Below are positions 53,223 through 64,000 of a DNA stretch of 64,000 bases, in pieces. The position numbers and the translations under genes were made by a program. The notes under the pieces are model-generated. The model had not been told where the DNA came from, did no database searches, and saw only the letters and a program-made list of their open reading frames with translations. Within the stretch, counting starts at the first letter, position 1, and every line of letters begins with the position of its first letter. Origin of the DNA: Pseudorhodoferax sp. Leaf267 (GTDB lineage: Bacteria > Pseudomonadota > Gammaproteobacteria > Burkholderiales > Burkholderiaceae_C); the NCBI RefSeq assembly GCF_001422405.1, contig NZ_LMMV01000021.1:248858-312857 (forward strand), in the 5' to 3' direction.

Positions 53223-54162
53223 GCCTCGCATCGGCCAGCCGCGCGGGCCCTTGCCCGCCGTCGCTTGCCGACGATTGGCCGGCCAGCAGGGGCGCGTTGG
53301 CCTCGGCCATGTCGACAAGCATGGCCCACACGGCCTGCATGCGCGCCAACGGCCGGTTCTCCGACGCCATCGACATCCAAAACGTGCGCTCGAATCGCGC
53401 CTGCCCCGGCAGCACCTGCTGCAGCCGGGCGTCGCCGTCCGCGATGAAGGCCGGCAGCACCGCGATGCCCGCGCCGGCCACCGTGGCCTGGTGCTGGGCC
53501 AGCACGCTGGTGCTGCGCAGGGCAAAGCGCTCGGCGCGGCACAGCTCGGCCAGGTAGCGCAATTCCTTGCTGAACAGCAGGTCGTCGATATAGCTGATGA
53601 ACACATGCTGCTGCAGGTCTTCGCGCGTCGCGATCACGGGGTGCGTGGCGAGGTAGCGCGGCGATGCGTACAGGCGCAGCACGTAGTTGCACAGCCGTCT
53701 CACGACCACGTTGCCGCGTGCGGGCCGCTCCAGCGAGATCACGATGTCTGCCTCGCGTTGCGACAGGTTCACGCTGCGCGGTACGGCCAGCAGGTCGATC
53801 ACGAGCTGCGAATGCTGCTGCCCGAAGCGGGCCAGTGCCGGCGCCAGCACCACCGTCCCGAAGCCCTCGGTCGCGCCGATGCGCACCAGGCCCGACAGCG
53901 CACCCGTGCGCTCTGGCGCCGCGCCAGCGATGGTCCGGCAGGCCGCCTCCATGGCCTCGGCATGCGGCAGCAGGCGGCGGCCCTGCTCGCTCACTTGGTA
54001 TTCGCCGCCCGTGCGCATGAACAGCGGAGCGCCGACGGCCTGTTCCAGCGCGCGGATCCGGCGTGCGACCGTGGTGTGCTGCACATCCAGGCGTCGCGCC
54101 GCCGAGCTCAGCTTGCGCGTGCGCGCCAATTCGAGGAAGTAGCGCAGGTGGTCCCAGTCCAT
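53206..54162 (-). CDS. LysR family transcriptional regulator
   Basis: The 318-residue regulator has an N-terminal winged helix (MDWDHLRYFLELARTRKLSSAARRLDVQHTTVARRIRALE) and a periplasmic-binding-like effector domain (LVRIGATEGFGTVVLAPALARF, HQATVAGAGIAVLPAFIADG). The ATG at 54162 gives the usual start; a TTG at 54180 would fall inside the palindrome. It is divergent from mmsA, so it probably controls valine breakdown. Two similar palindromes lie in the gap. Confidence 0.92.
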   Translation of the reverse strand: MDWDHLRYFLELARTRKLSSAARRLDVQHTTVARRIRALEQAVGAPLFMRTGGEYQVSEQGRRLLPHAEAMEAACRTIAGAAPERTGALSGLVRIGATEGFGTVVLAPALARFGQQHSQLVIDLLAVPRSVNLSQREADIVISLERPARGNVVVRRLCNYVLRLYASPRYLATHPVIATREDLQQHVFISYIDDLLFSKELRYLAELCRAERFALRSTSVLAQHQATVAGAGIAVLPAFIADGDARLQQVLPGQARFERTFWMSMASENRPLARMQAVWAMLVDMAEANAPLLAGQSSASDGGQGPARLADARLSADG

Positions 54163-54173
54163 GGCCGCAGTAT

Positions 54174-54231
54174 TGTGCAAATTTGCAGACCCGGTGAGCC
54201 CGAATCGCTCTTGCCGCTAGAAATTTGCACA
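54174..54231. promoter_or_regulatory. Paired LysR-type operators in the lysR-mmsA gap
   Basis: Site 1 is the perfect 12-bp palindrome TGCAAATTTGCA (54176-54187). Site 2, TAGAAATTTGCA (54218-54229), matches it at 10 of 12 bases. Their centres are 42 bp apart, four helical turns, so both face the same side of the DNA. In addition TGTGCAAATTT (54174-54184) and AAATTTGCACA (54221-54231) are exact inverted copies. This is the layout expected for a LysR tetramer controlling lysR and mmsA. Confidence 0.7.
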
Positions 54232-54301
54232 TGTAGCATGCGCCGTCGCGATCCGCTTCACGCATTGCGCCGCCAGGCGCCACCACCAGGAGACTCCACC
54301 C

Positions 54302-55827
<1,526 letters not shown>

Positions 55828-55831
<4 letters not shown>

Positions 55832-56199
55832 GGCGCTGGTGGCTGGCCATGCTGGTGCTGCCGCTCGGCGGCGCGGCGTGGGCCCAGGCCGGCGCCGCCT
55901 GTGTGCCGGGCGGCACGCAGGAGCAGGTCAATGCCTGCGCGCTGCGCGACTTCCAGGCGGCGGACGTGGCAATGGGCGTGGCCTACAGCGACGCGATGCA
56001 GGCGCTGCCTGCCGCCGAACGCGCACGACTGCGCCGCGAACACAGCGCCTGGATGCAGCAGCGCAACGCCACCTGCAAGCAGGCCACGCGCGCCTTCGAA
56101 CAGCAGCCCGACGGCCCGCGTCGCTACCATGAATGCCTGACCGAGCAGACGCAGGAACGACGGCACAAGCTCCGTCCGGAGCCACCGGCGTCCCCATGA
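55828..56199 (+). CDS. LprI-like (DUF1311) exported protein
   Basis: The 123-residue protein has a signal peptide ([19 protein letters not shown]) and then a DUF1311/LprI region with paired cysteines ([49 protein letters not shown]). In mycobacteria LprI inhibits lysozyme; most homologues are untested. The GTG start overlaps the mmsA stop, and the next gene starts 10 bases after its end. It is an unexpected member of a catabolic operon. Confidence 0.8.
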
Positions 56200-56209
56200 G
56201 CGAGACCGC

Positions 56210-57364
56210 ATGAACTTTGAACTGACCGAGGAACAGCGCGCGTTTGCCGAGTCGGCCAACGCCTTCGCTGCCAGCGAGCTCGCGCCCCATGCCGCGCAGT
56301 GGGACCGCGAGCAGATCTTCCCGCGCGAGGCCATTGGCAAGGCCGGCGAGCTGGGCTTTTGCGGCCTGTACGCGCCAGAGCGCATCGGCGGCCTGGCCTT
56401 GCCGCGGCTGGACGCCACGCTGGTGTTCGAGCAGATGGCCGCCGTGGACCCTTCGACCACGGCCTTCATCACCATCCACAACATGGCGACCTGGATGCTG
56501 GGCAGCTGGGGCCGGCCTGCCGTGTGCGAGCGCTGGGGCGAAGACCTGACCAGCGGGCGCAAGCTGGCGTCCTACTGCCTCACGGAACCCGGTGCCGGCT
56601 CCGACGCGGGCAATCTGAAGACGCGCGCCGAGCTGCAGGGCCACGAGTACGTGATCAACGGCGGCAAGGCCTTCATCTCCGGCGCTGGCGCCACCGACGT
56701 GCTGGTGCTGATGGCGCGCACGGGCGGCGGCGGTGCGGGGGGCATCTCGGCCTTCGCGCTGCCGGCCGATGCGCCCGGCATCAGCTACGGCAAGAAGGAG
56801 CACAAGATGGGCTGGAACAGCCAGCCCACGCGCACCATCGCCTTCGACAACGTGCGCATCCCCGCCGACCACCTGCTGGGCGAGGAAGGCGAGGGCTTTC
56901 GCATCGCCATGAAAGGACTGGACGGCGGGCGCATCAACATCGCCACCTGCTCGGTGGGCGCGGCCCAGGGCGCGCTGGACGCGGCACGCCGCTACCTGCA
57001 CGAGCGCCAGCAATTCGGCAAGCCGCTGGCCAGCTTCCAGGCGCTGCAGTTCAAGCTGGCCGACATGGCGACCGAGCTGGTCGCGGCGCGGCAGATGGTG
57101 CGGCTGGCGGCCAGCAAACTGGACGCTGGCCATGCCGACGCCAGCACCTATTGCGCCATGGCCAAGCGCTTCGCCACCGATGCCGGGTTCAACGTCTGCA
57201 ACGACGCGCTCCAGCTGCACGGCGGCTACGGCTACCTCGCCGAATTCCCGCTGGAACGGCTGGTGCGCGACACGCGCGTGCACCAGATCCTGGAAGGCAC
57301 GAACGAGATCATGCGCCTCATCGTGGCGCGCAAACTGCTGGAAAGCGACGTGGACATCCGATGA
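56210..57364 (+). CDS. Acyl-CoA dehydrogenase (isobutyryl-CoA type)
   Basis: The 384-residue flavoenzyme has the acyl-CoA dehydrogenase fold: N-terminal helices, the YCLTEPGAGSDAGNLKTRA flavin loop, the RINIATCSVGAAQGALD and QQFGKPLASFQALQFKLADM segments, and catalytic Glu in QILEGTNEIMRLIVARKLL. Its place between mmsA and the 3-hydroxyisobutyryl-CoA hydrolase points to isobutyryl-CoA, giving methacrylyl-CoA in valine breakdown; a branched or short-chain alternative is possible. It overlaps the next gene by ATGA. Confidence 0.9.
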   Translation: MNFELTEEQRAFAESANAFAASELAPHAAQWDREQIFPREAIGKAGELGFCGLYAPERIGGLALPRLDATLVFEQMAAVDPSTTAFITIHNMATWMLGSWGRPAVCERWGEDLTSGRKLASYCLTEPGAGSDAGNLKTRAELQGHEYVINGGKAFISGAGATDVLVLMARTGGGGAGGISAFALPADAPGISYGKKEHKMGWNSQPTRTIAFDNVRIPADHLLGEEGEGFRIAMKGLDGGRINIATCSVGAAQGALDAARRYLHERQQFGKPLASFQALQFKLADMATELVAARQMVRLAASKLDAGHADASTYCAMAKRFATDAGFNVCNDALQLHGGYGYLAEFPLERLVRDTRVHQILEGTNEIMRLIVARKLLESDVDIR

Positions 57365-58476
57365 CTGAATCCGTAGTCCTGTTCGATGAAATTAAGACCG
57401 AAGGCGGCAAGCGCTTCGGCGTGGCCACGCTGAACGCGCCTGCGTCGCTCAATTCGCTGTCCGTCGCCATGGTGCGGCTGCTGACGCCGCAATTGCGCGG
57501 CTGGGCAGCCGACCCGGCGATCGCCGGCGTGCTGCTGGACGCGGCGGGCGAGAAGGCCTTCTGCGCGGGCGGCGACCTGCGCCAGCTCTATCAGACGCTG
57601 CTCGACTGCGGGCCGGCGCGCAACGAGTATGCCGAGCGTTTCTTCGGCGAGGAGTACGAACTCGACTACCTGATCCACACGTACCCCAAGCCCTTTGTGT
57701 GCTGGGGCCACGGCATCGTGATGGGCGGCGGCATCGGCCTGCTGGCCGGCGCCTCACACCGCGTGGTCACGCCGCAGAGCCGGCTGGCCATGCCCGAGAT
57801 CAACATCGGCCTGTACCCGGACGTCGGCGGCAGCTGGTTCCTGCGCCGCATGCCGGGCCGCACCGGGCTGTTCCTGGCGCTGACGGCGGCCAACTTCAAC
57901 GCCAACGATGCCTTGTTCGTGGGCCAGGCCGACCACCTGGTGGCGCACGAGCGCAAGGCTGAGGTGCGGGCGACCATCGCCGCCACTGCATGGGCTGACG
58001 ACGACCAGGCCAACCGCGCCACGCTCTCGCGCATCCTGATCGCCGCCGGCCAGGGCGCCGAAGCGCCGGCCTCCAAGCTGCGCGAGCACTTCGACACCAT
58101 CAACACCCTGATGGCCGGCGAAGACCTGCAGGACATCGCCGCGCGCTTGGCCGCGCTGCAGAGCGACGACCCCTGGCTGCAGAACGCGGCCAAGGCCTTC
58201 GCCAAGGGCGCGCCCAGTTCGGCGGCGGTCAGCTTCGCGCTGTGGCAGCGTGTGCCGCGCATGTCGCTGGCGGAAGTGTTCCGTCTCGAATACCGGGCCT
58301 CGCTGGGCTTTTGCGCGCACAAGGATTTCGCCGAGGGCATCCGCGCCGTGCTGGTCGACAAGGACCGCAACCCGAAGTGGAGCCCCGCCACCCTGGCCGA
58401 CATCACGCCCGCCTTCGTCGAAGACCACCTGCGCCCGCGTGGCGAGATGGCGCCTGAACTCGTCGGCCTCACCTGA
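57361..58476 (+). CDS. 3-hydroxyisobutyryl-CoA hydrolase
   Basis: The 371-residue crotonase-fold protein shows the oxyanion-hole segments EKAFCAGGDLRQLYQ and GIVMGGGIGLLAGASHRV, and the catalytic region MPEINIGLYPDVGGSWFLRR. Its length and C-terminal half (LAEVFRLEYRASLGFCAHKDFAEGIRA, DKDRNPKWSPATLADI) separate 3-hydroxyisobutyryl-CoA hydrolase from plain enoyl-CoA hydratase. It frees 3-hydroxyisobutyrate for MmsB. No separate enoyl-CoA hydratase gene is seen in this operon. Confidence 0.88.
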   Translation: MTESVVLFDEIKTEGGKRFGVATLNAPASLNSLSVAMVRLLTPQLRGWAADPAIAGVLLDAAGEKAFCAGGDLRQLYQTLLDCGPARNEYAERFFGEEYELDYLIHTYPKPFVCWGHGIVMGGGIGLLAGASHRVVTPQSRLAMPEINIGLYPDVGGSWFLRRMPGRTGLFLALTAANFNANDALFVGQADHLVAHERKAEVRATIAATAWADDDQANRATLSRILIAAGQGAEAPASKLREHFDTINTLMAGEDLQDIAARLAALQSDDPWLQNAAKAFAKGAPSSAAVSFALWQRVPRMSLAEVFRLEYRASLGFCAHKDFAEGIRAVLVDKDRNPKWSPATLADITPAFVEDHLRPRGEMAPELVGLT

Positions 58477-58503
58477 ACAACCACATCAATGGAGACACGC
58501 AGC

Positions 58504-59388
58504 ATGAAGATCGCATTCATCGGCCTGGGCAACATGGGCGGCCCGATGGCCCTGAACCTCAAGAAGGCCGGCCACGACGTCAGCGGCTTCGACCTGTCGG
58601 AGGCGGCCCGCGCCAAGTTCGCGGCCGACGGCCTCACGATCGCCGCCTCGGCCGACGCCACGCTGGAAGGCGCCGAAGTCGTCATCAGCATGCTGCCGGC
58701 CAGCCAGCATGTCGAATCGCTGTACCTGGGTGAAACCGGCCTGCTGGCGAAGATCGCCCCCGGCACTCTTGTCATCGACAGCAGCACGATTGCCGCGGCC
58801 AGCTCGCGCAAGGTGGCACAAGCCGGCGCCGCACGCGGCATCGCCGTGATCGACGCCCCGGTCTCCGGCGGCACCGGCGGCGCCATCGCCGGCACGCTGA
58901 CCTTCATGGTCGGCGGCACCCAGGCCGACCTGGAACGGGCCCGCCCCCTGCTGGAGAAGATGGGCGCCAACATCTTCCACGCGGGCGACGCCGGTGCCGG
59001 CCAGACCGCCAAGATCTGCAACAACATGCTGCTCGGCATCCTCATGATCGGCACCTCCGAGGCGCTGGCGCTGGGCGTGGCCAATGGGCTGGACCCCAAG
59101 GTGCTGTCAGAGATCATGCGCCGCAGCTCCGGCGGCAACTGGGCGCTGGAGAAGTACAACCCCATGCCCGGCGTGATGGAGACCGCGCCCGCATCCAAGG
59201 GCTATGCCGGCGGTTTCGGCACCGATCTGATGTTGAAAGACCTGGGCCTGGCGCAGGAGACCGCCGCCGCCGTGAAGGCCGCCACTCCGCTGGGCGGCCT
59301 GGCGCGCAACCTGTACGCGGCACACAGCCTGGCCGGCCATGGCGCACTCGATTTCTCCAGCGTGCTGAAGTCTCTGCAGAAGCCCTGA
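58504..59388 (+). CDS. mmsB: 3-hydroxyisobutyrate dehydrogenase
   Basis: The 294-residue enzyme oxidises 3-hydroxyisobutyrate to methylmalonate semialdehyde, the MmsA substrate. It has the NAD-binding start MKIAFIGLGNMGGPMALNL, the substrate signature IDAPVSGGTGGAIAGTL and the catalytic Lys in GAGQTAKICNNMLLGI. GGAGA lies 9 bases before the ATG. It is the last gene of the valine operon. Confidence 0.95.
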   Translation: MKIAFIGLGNMGGPMALNLKKAGHDVSGFDLSEAARAKFAADGLTIAASADATLEGAEVVISMLPASQHVESLYLGETGLLAKIAPGTLVIDSSTIAAASSRKVAQAGAARGIAVIDAPVSGGTGGAIAGTLTFMVGGTQADLERARPLLEKMGANIFHAGDAGAGQTAKICNNMLLGILMIGTSEALALGVANGLDPKVLSEIMRRSSGGNWALEKYNPMPGVMETAPASKGYAGGFGTDLMLKDLGLAQETAAAVKAATPLGGLARNLYAAHSLAGHGALDFSSVLKSLQKP

Positions 59389-59397
59389 GGCCGGGCT

Positions 59398-59419
59398 GGG
59401 CGCGCTGATAATCGCGCCC
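59398..59419 (+). promoter_or_regulatory. dapC promoter box within a palindrome
   Basis: GGGCGCG (59398-59404) and CGCGCCC (59413-59419) form a perfect 7-bp inverted repeat. The 8-base loop holds GATAAT (59407-59412), a -10 box matching 5 of 6 bases, 8 bases before the dapC ATG at 59421. No Shine-Dalgarno is present, which suggests a leaderless mRNA. Confidence 0.45.
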
Positions 59420-59420
59420 C

Positions 59421-60638
59421 ATGAATCCCCTGCTCGCCCGCCTGCAGCCCTACCCCTTCGAACGGCTGCGCCAACTGTTCGCCGACGTCACGCTGCCCGC
59501 CGACCTGCGGCCCATCAGCCTGGGCATCGGCGAGCCCAAGCACCCCACGCCCGATTTCATCCAGGCCGCGCTGGCCGGTGACTTGAAGGCCGGCCTGGCC
59601 GGCTATCCGCCGACGGCCGGCACGCCCGCGCTGCGCCAGTCGTTCACGCGCTGGCTGCAGCGCCGCTACGGGCTGGCACTGGACCCGGCCACCCAGGTGC
59701 TGCCGGTCAACGGCTCGCGCGAGGCCTTGTTCGCGTTCACGCAGACCATCGTGGATCCCACGCGCCAGGGTGCGACCGTGGTGTGTCCCAACCCGTTCTA
59801 TCAAATCTACGAAGGCGCGGCGCTGCTGGCAGGGGCCGAGCCCTACTACGCACCGTCAGACCCGGCGCGCAATTTCGCGGTGGACTGGGACAGCGTGCCC
59901 GCGGACGTCTGGGCCCGCACGCAGCTGCTGTTCGTCTGCTCGCCCGGCAACCCCACCGGCGCCGTGATGCCGCTGGACGAATGGCGCAAGCTGTTCGATC
60001 TGTCGGACCGGCATGGCTTCGTGATCGCCTCCGACGAGTGCTACAGCGAGATCTACTTCGGCGACACCCCTCCGCTGGGTGGCCTGGAAGCAGCAGCCGA
60101 ACTGGGCCGCAGCGAATTCCGGAACATCGTGGCCTTCACGAGCCTCTCGAAGCGCAGCAACGTGCCCGGCATGCGCTCGGGTTTCGTGGCCGGCGACGCG
60201 CGTGTGATGCAGCAGTTCCAGCTCTACCGCACCTACCACGGCAGTGCCATGAGCCCCGTGGTGCAGACCGCCAGCATCGCGGCCTGGAACGACGAGGCCC
60301 ATGTCGAGGCCAACCGCGCGCTGTACCGCGAGAAGTTCGCGGCGGTCACGCCGCTCTTGGCCGAAGTCATGGACGTGCGCCTGCCGGACGCCAGCTTTTA
60401 CCTGTGGGCCGGCGTGCCGCTGCGCCCGGGCGAAGACCCCGTGGGCAGCGACGCGCGCTTCGCCCGGGATTTGCTCGCTCAATACAATGTCACGGTTTTG
60501 CCCGGCAGCTACCTGGCGCGCGAGACGGCCGGGTCCAACCCCGGTCAGGGCCGCATCCGCATGGCCCTGGTGGCCGAAACCGCCGAATGCGTGGAAGCCG
60601 CACAGCGCATCGTTCAATTCATCCAATCCAGAACCTGA
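59421..60638 (+). CDS. dapC: Succinyldiaminopimelate transaminase
   Basis: The 405-residue fold-type I PLP aminotransferase acts in the succinylase route to lysine and diaminopimelate, passing an amino group from glutamate. The Schiff-base Lys lies in [21 protein letters not shown]. Other conserved parts are [26 protein letters not shown] and [13 protein letters not shown]. The gene begins the dapC-dapD-pilU-dapE run, and dapD begins 5 bases after its stop. Confidence 0.93.
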   Translation: MNPLLARLQPYPFERLRQLFADVTLPADLRPISLGIGEPKHPTPDFIQAALAGDLKAGLAGYPPTAGTPALRQSFTRWLQRRYGLALDPATQVLPVNGSREALFAFTQTIVDPTRQGATVVCPNPFYQIYEGAALLAGAEPYYAPSDPARNFAVDWDSVPADVWARTQLLFVCSPGNPTGAVMPLDEWRKLFDLSDRHGFVIASDECYSEIYFGDTPPLGGLEAAAELGRSEFRNIVAFTSLSKRSNVPGMRSGFVAGDARVMQQFQLYRTYHGSAMSPVVQTASIAAWNDEAHVEANRALYREKFAAVTPLLAEVMDVRLPDASFYLWAGVPLRPGEDPVGSDARFARDLLAQYNVTVLPGSYLARETAGSNPGQGRIRMALVAETAECVEAAQRIVQFIQSRT

Positions 60639-60643
60639 TCACC

Positions 60644-61477
60644 ATGAGCCAACAGCTTCAAACCATCATCGACACCGCCTGGGACAACCGCGCCAGCCTC
60701 TCGCCCCAGGCTGCGCCCAAGGAAGTCCAGGACGCTGTCGAGACCGTGATCGCCGAGCTCAACACCGGCAAGCTGCGCGTGGCCACGCGCGAGTCCGTGG
60801 GCCAGTGGACGGTGCACCAGTGGATCAAGAAGGCCGTGCTGCTGTCGTTCCGCCTGAAGGACAACGAGGTCATCCAGGCCGGCCAGCTCGGCTTCTACGA
60901 CAAGGTGCAGACCAAGTTCGCGCACCTGTCGGCTGAAGAGATGAAGGCCACCGGCGTGCGCGTGGTGCCGCCCGCCGTGGCGCGCCGCGGCAGCTACATC
61001 GCCAAGGGCGCGATCCTGATGCCCAGCTACGTGAACATCGGCGCCTATGTGGACGAAGGCACCATGGTCGACACCTGGGCCACGGTGGGCAGCTGCGCCC
61101 AGATCGGCAAGAACGTGCACCTGTCCGGCGGCGTGGGCATCGGCGGCGTGCTGGAGCCGCTGCAGGCCGGCCCCACCATCATCGAGGACAACTGCTTCAT
61201 CGGCGCGCGCTCCGAAGTCGTCGAAGGCGTGGTCATCGAGGAGAACTCGGTGCTGGGCATGGGCGTGTACATCGGCCAGAGCACGCCGATCTTCAACCGC
61301 GACACGGGCGAGATCGTCTACGGCCGCGTGCCTTCGGGCAGCGTGGTCATCAGTGGCGGCCTGCCCAAGAAGACGGCAGCCGGCAAGGACTACACGACCT
61401 ATGCCGCCGTGATCGTGAAGACGGTCGATGCGCAGACGCGCTCGAAAACAAGCCTGAACGACCTGCTGCGCGATTGA
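60644..61477 (+). CDS. dapD: Tetrahydrodipicolinate N-succinyltransferase
   Basis: The 277-residue enzyme adds a succinyl group to tetrahydrodipicolinate. After a helical N-terminal domain (to about residue 100) it has a left-handed beta-helix of hexapeptide repeats ([57 protein letters not shown]). It supplies DapC with its substrate precursor and forms a trimer in known family members. Confidence 0.96.
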   Translation: MSQQLQTIIDTAWDNRASLSPQAAPKEVQDAVETVIAELNTGKLRVATRESVGQWTVHQWIKKAVLLSFRLKDNEVIQAGQLGFYDKVQTKFAHLSAEEMKATGVRVVPPAVARRGSYIAKGAILMPSYVNIGAYVDEGTMVDTWATVGSCAQIGKNVHLSGGVGIGGVLEPLQAGPTIIEDNCFIGARSEVVEGVVIEENSVLGMGVYIGQSTPIFNRDTGEIVYGRVPSGSVVISGGLPKKTAAGKDYTTYAAVIVKTVDAQTRSKTSLNDLLRD

Positions 61478-61486
61478 ATGGACCAC

Positions 61487-61550
61487 CCCCAGTCTCCGCG
61501 CTGCGTGCTCCGCCAACCCCCTCAAGGGGGCGCCGCGAGCGGCTTGGACT
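61487..61550. repeat. Possible family-specific intergenic repeat with hairpin
   Basis: The dapD-pilU gap holds ACCACCCCCAGTCTCCGCGC, then CCCCCT-CA-AGGGGG (61517-61530) and GCGCCGCGAGCGGC. From memory it resembles a dispersed intergenic element common in Comamonadaceae chromosomes. Only one copy was seen here. The CCCCCT/AGGGGG hairpin has no T tail, so it is not a standard terminator. Confidence 0.45.
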
Positions 61551-61595
61551 GCGGGCGGCATTCGGCGTCATGATTCGGCTTTTCGGAGCGCCAGC

Positions 61596-64000
<2,405 letters not shown>

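Overview
This is a GC-rich, densely packed bacterial chromosome segment from a betaproteobacterium of the order Burkholderiales, most likely family Comamonadaceae (relatives of Acidovorax, Ramlibacter or Variovorax). The support is the protein sequences themselves, the ilvB-ilvN-ilvC-pssA-leuA gene order, the smc-zipA-ligA order, DUF3619/DUF3106 neighbours, a PEP-CTERM protein and TRAP transporters. The genes are mostly core metabolism. No rRNA, tRNA, insertion sequence, prophage or CRISPR array was seen, and no gap between genes exceeds about 300 bases.

Layout. 1-4985: the start of a lipoprotein gene, an AraC-type regulator, then a tight run selO-msrB-yciB-bolA-like-parvulin ending at a strong terminator. 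4999-12877 (minus strand): ilvB-ilvN-ilvC, pssA, then two different isopropylmalate synthase genes in tandem. The first of the two is preceded by a 17-residue Leu/Ile-rich leader peptide with rare CTA codons and an attenuator hairpin. 13147-16362: ECF sigma factor, DUF3619, DUF3106, RDD, diacylglycerol kinase and LOG genes, mostly overlapping by 4 bases. 16384-19976: PII protein, a FemAB-like acetyltransferase, a Cys/Met PLP enzyme and soluble pyrophosphatase. 20216-26752: a membrane pyrophosphatase with an OmpA-like tail, an AbrB/PIN toxin-antitoxin pair with a clear operator, an aldehyde dehydrogenase, moaA and mobA.

26722-35096 (minus): ybdD and cstA (pyruvate/peptide uptake type), a two-component pair with a Cache sensor, and purL. 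35237-39758: map, glnD and a lipoprotein with a formylglycine-generating-enzyme fold. 39762-44389: a FadR-type regulator divergent from a TRAP transporter (dctQ, dctM, dctP) and a DapA-family enzyme, which together look like a catabolic cluster. 44408-52163 (minus): def, a 57-residue gene of unknown function, an MNT nucleotidyltransferase, ligA, zipA and smc. 52440-53222: an orphan PEP-CTERM protein. 53206-59388: a LysR regulator divergent from a valine-degradation operon (mmsA, LprI-like, acyl-CoA dehydrogenase, 3-hydroxyisobutyryl-CoA hydrolase, mmsB). 59421-64000: dapC, dapD, a PilT/PilU ATPase, dapE and the start of prmB.

The genes connect in several places. GlnD modifies the PII protein encoded 20 kb away. 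Branched-chain amino acid synthesis (ilv/leu) and valine breakdown (mms) are both present. Soluble and membrane pyrophosphatases are divergent neighbours. The signals most worth following are the leu attenuator, a set of promoters whose -10 box lies 7 to 8 bases before a start codon (probable leaderless mRNAs), the paired palindromes between lysR and mmsA, and the MNT gene that lacks a HEPN partner.
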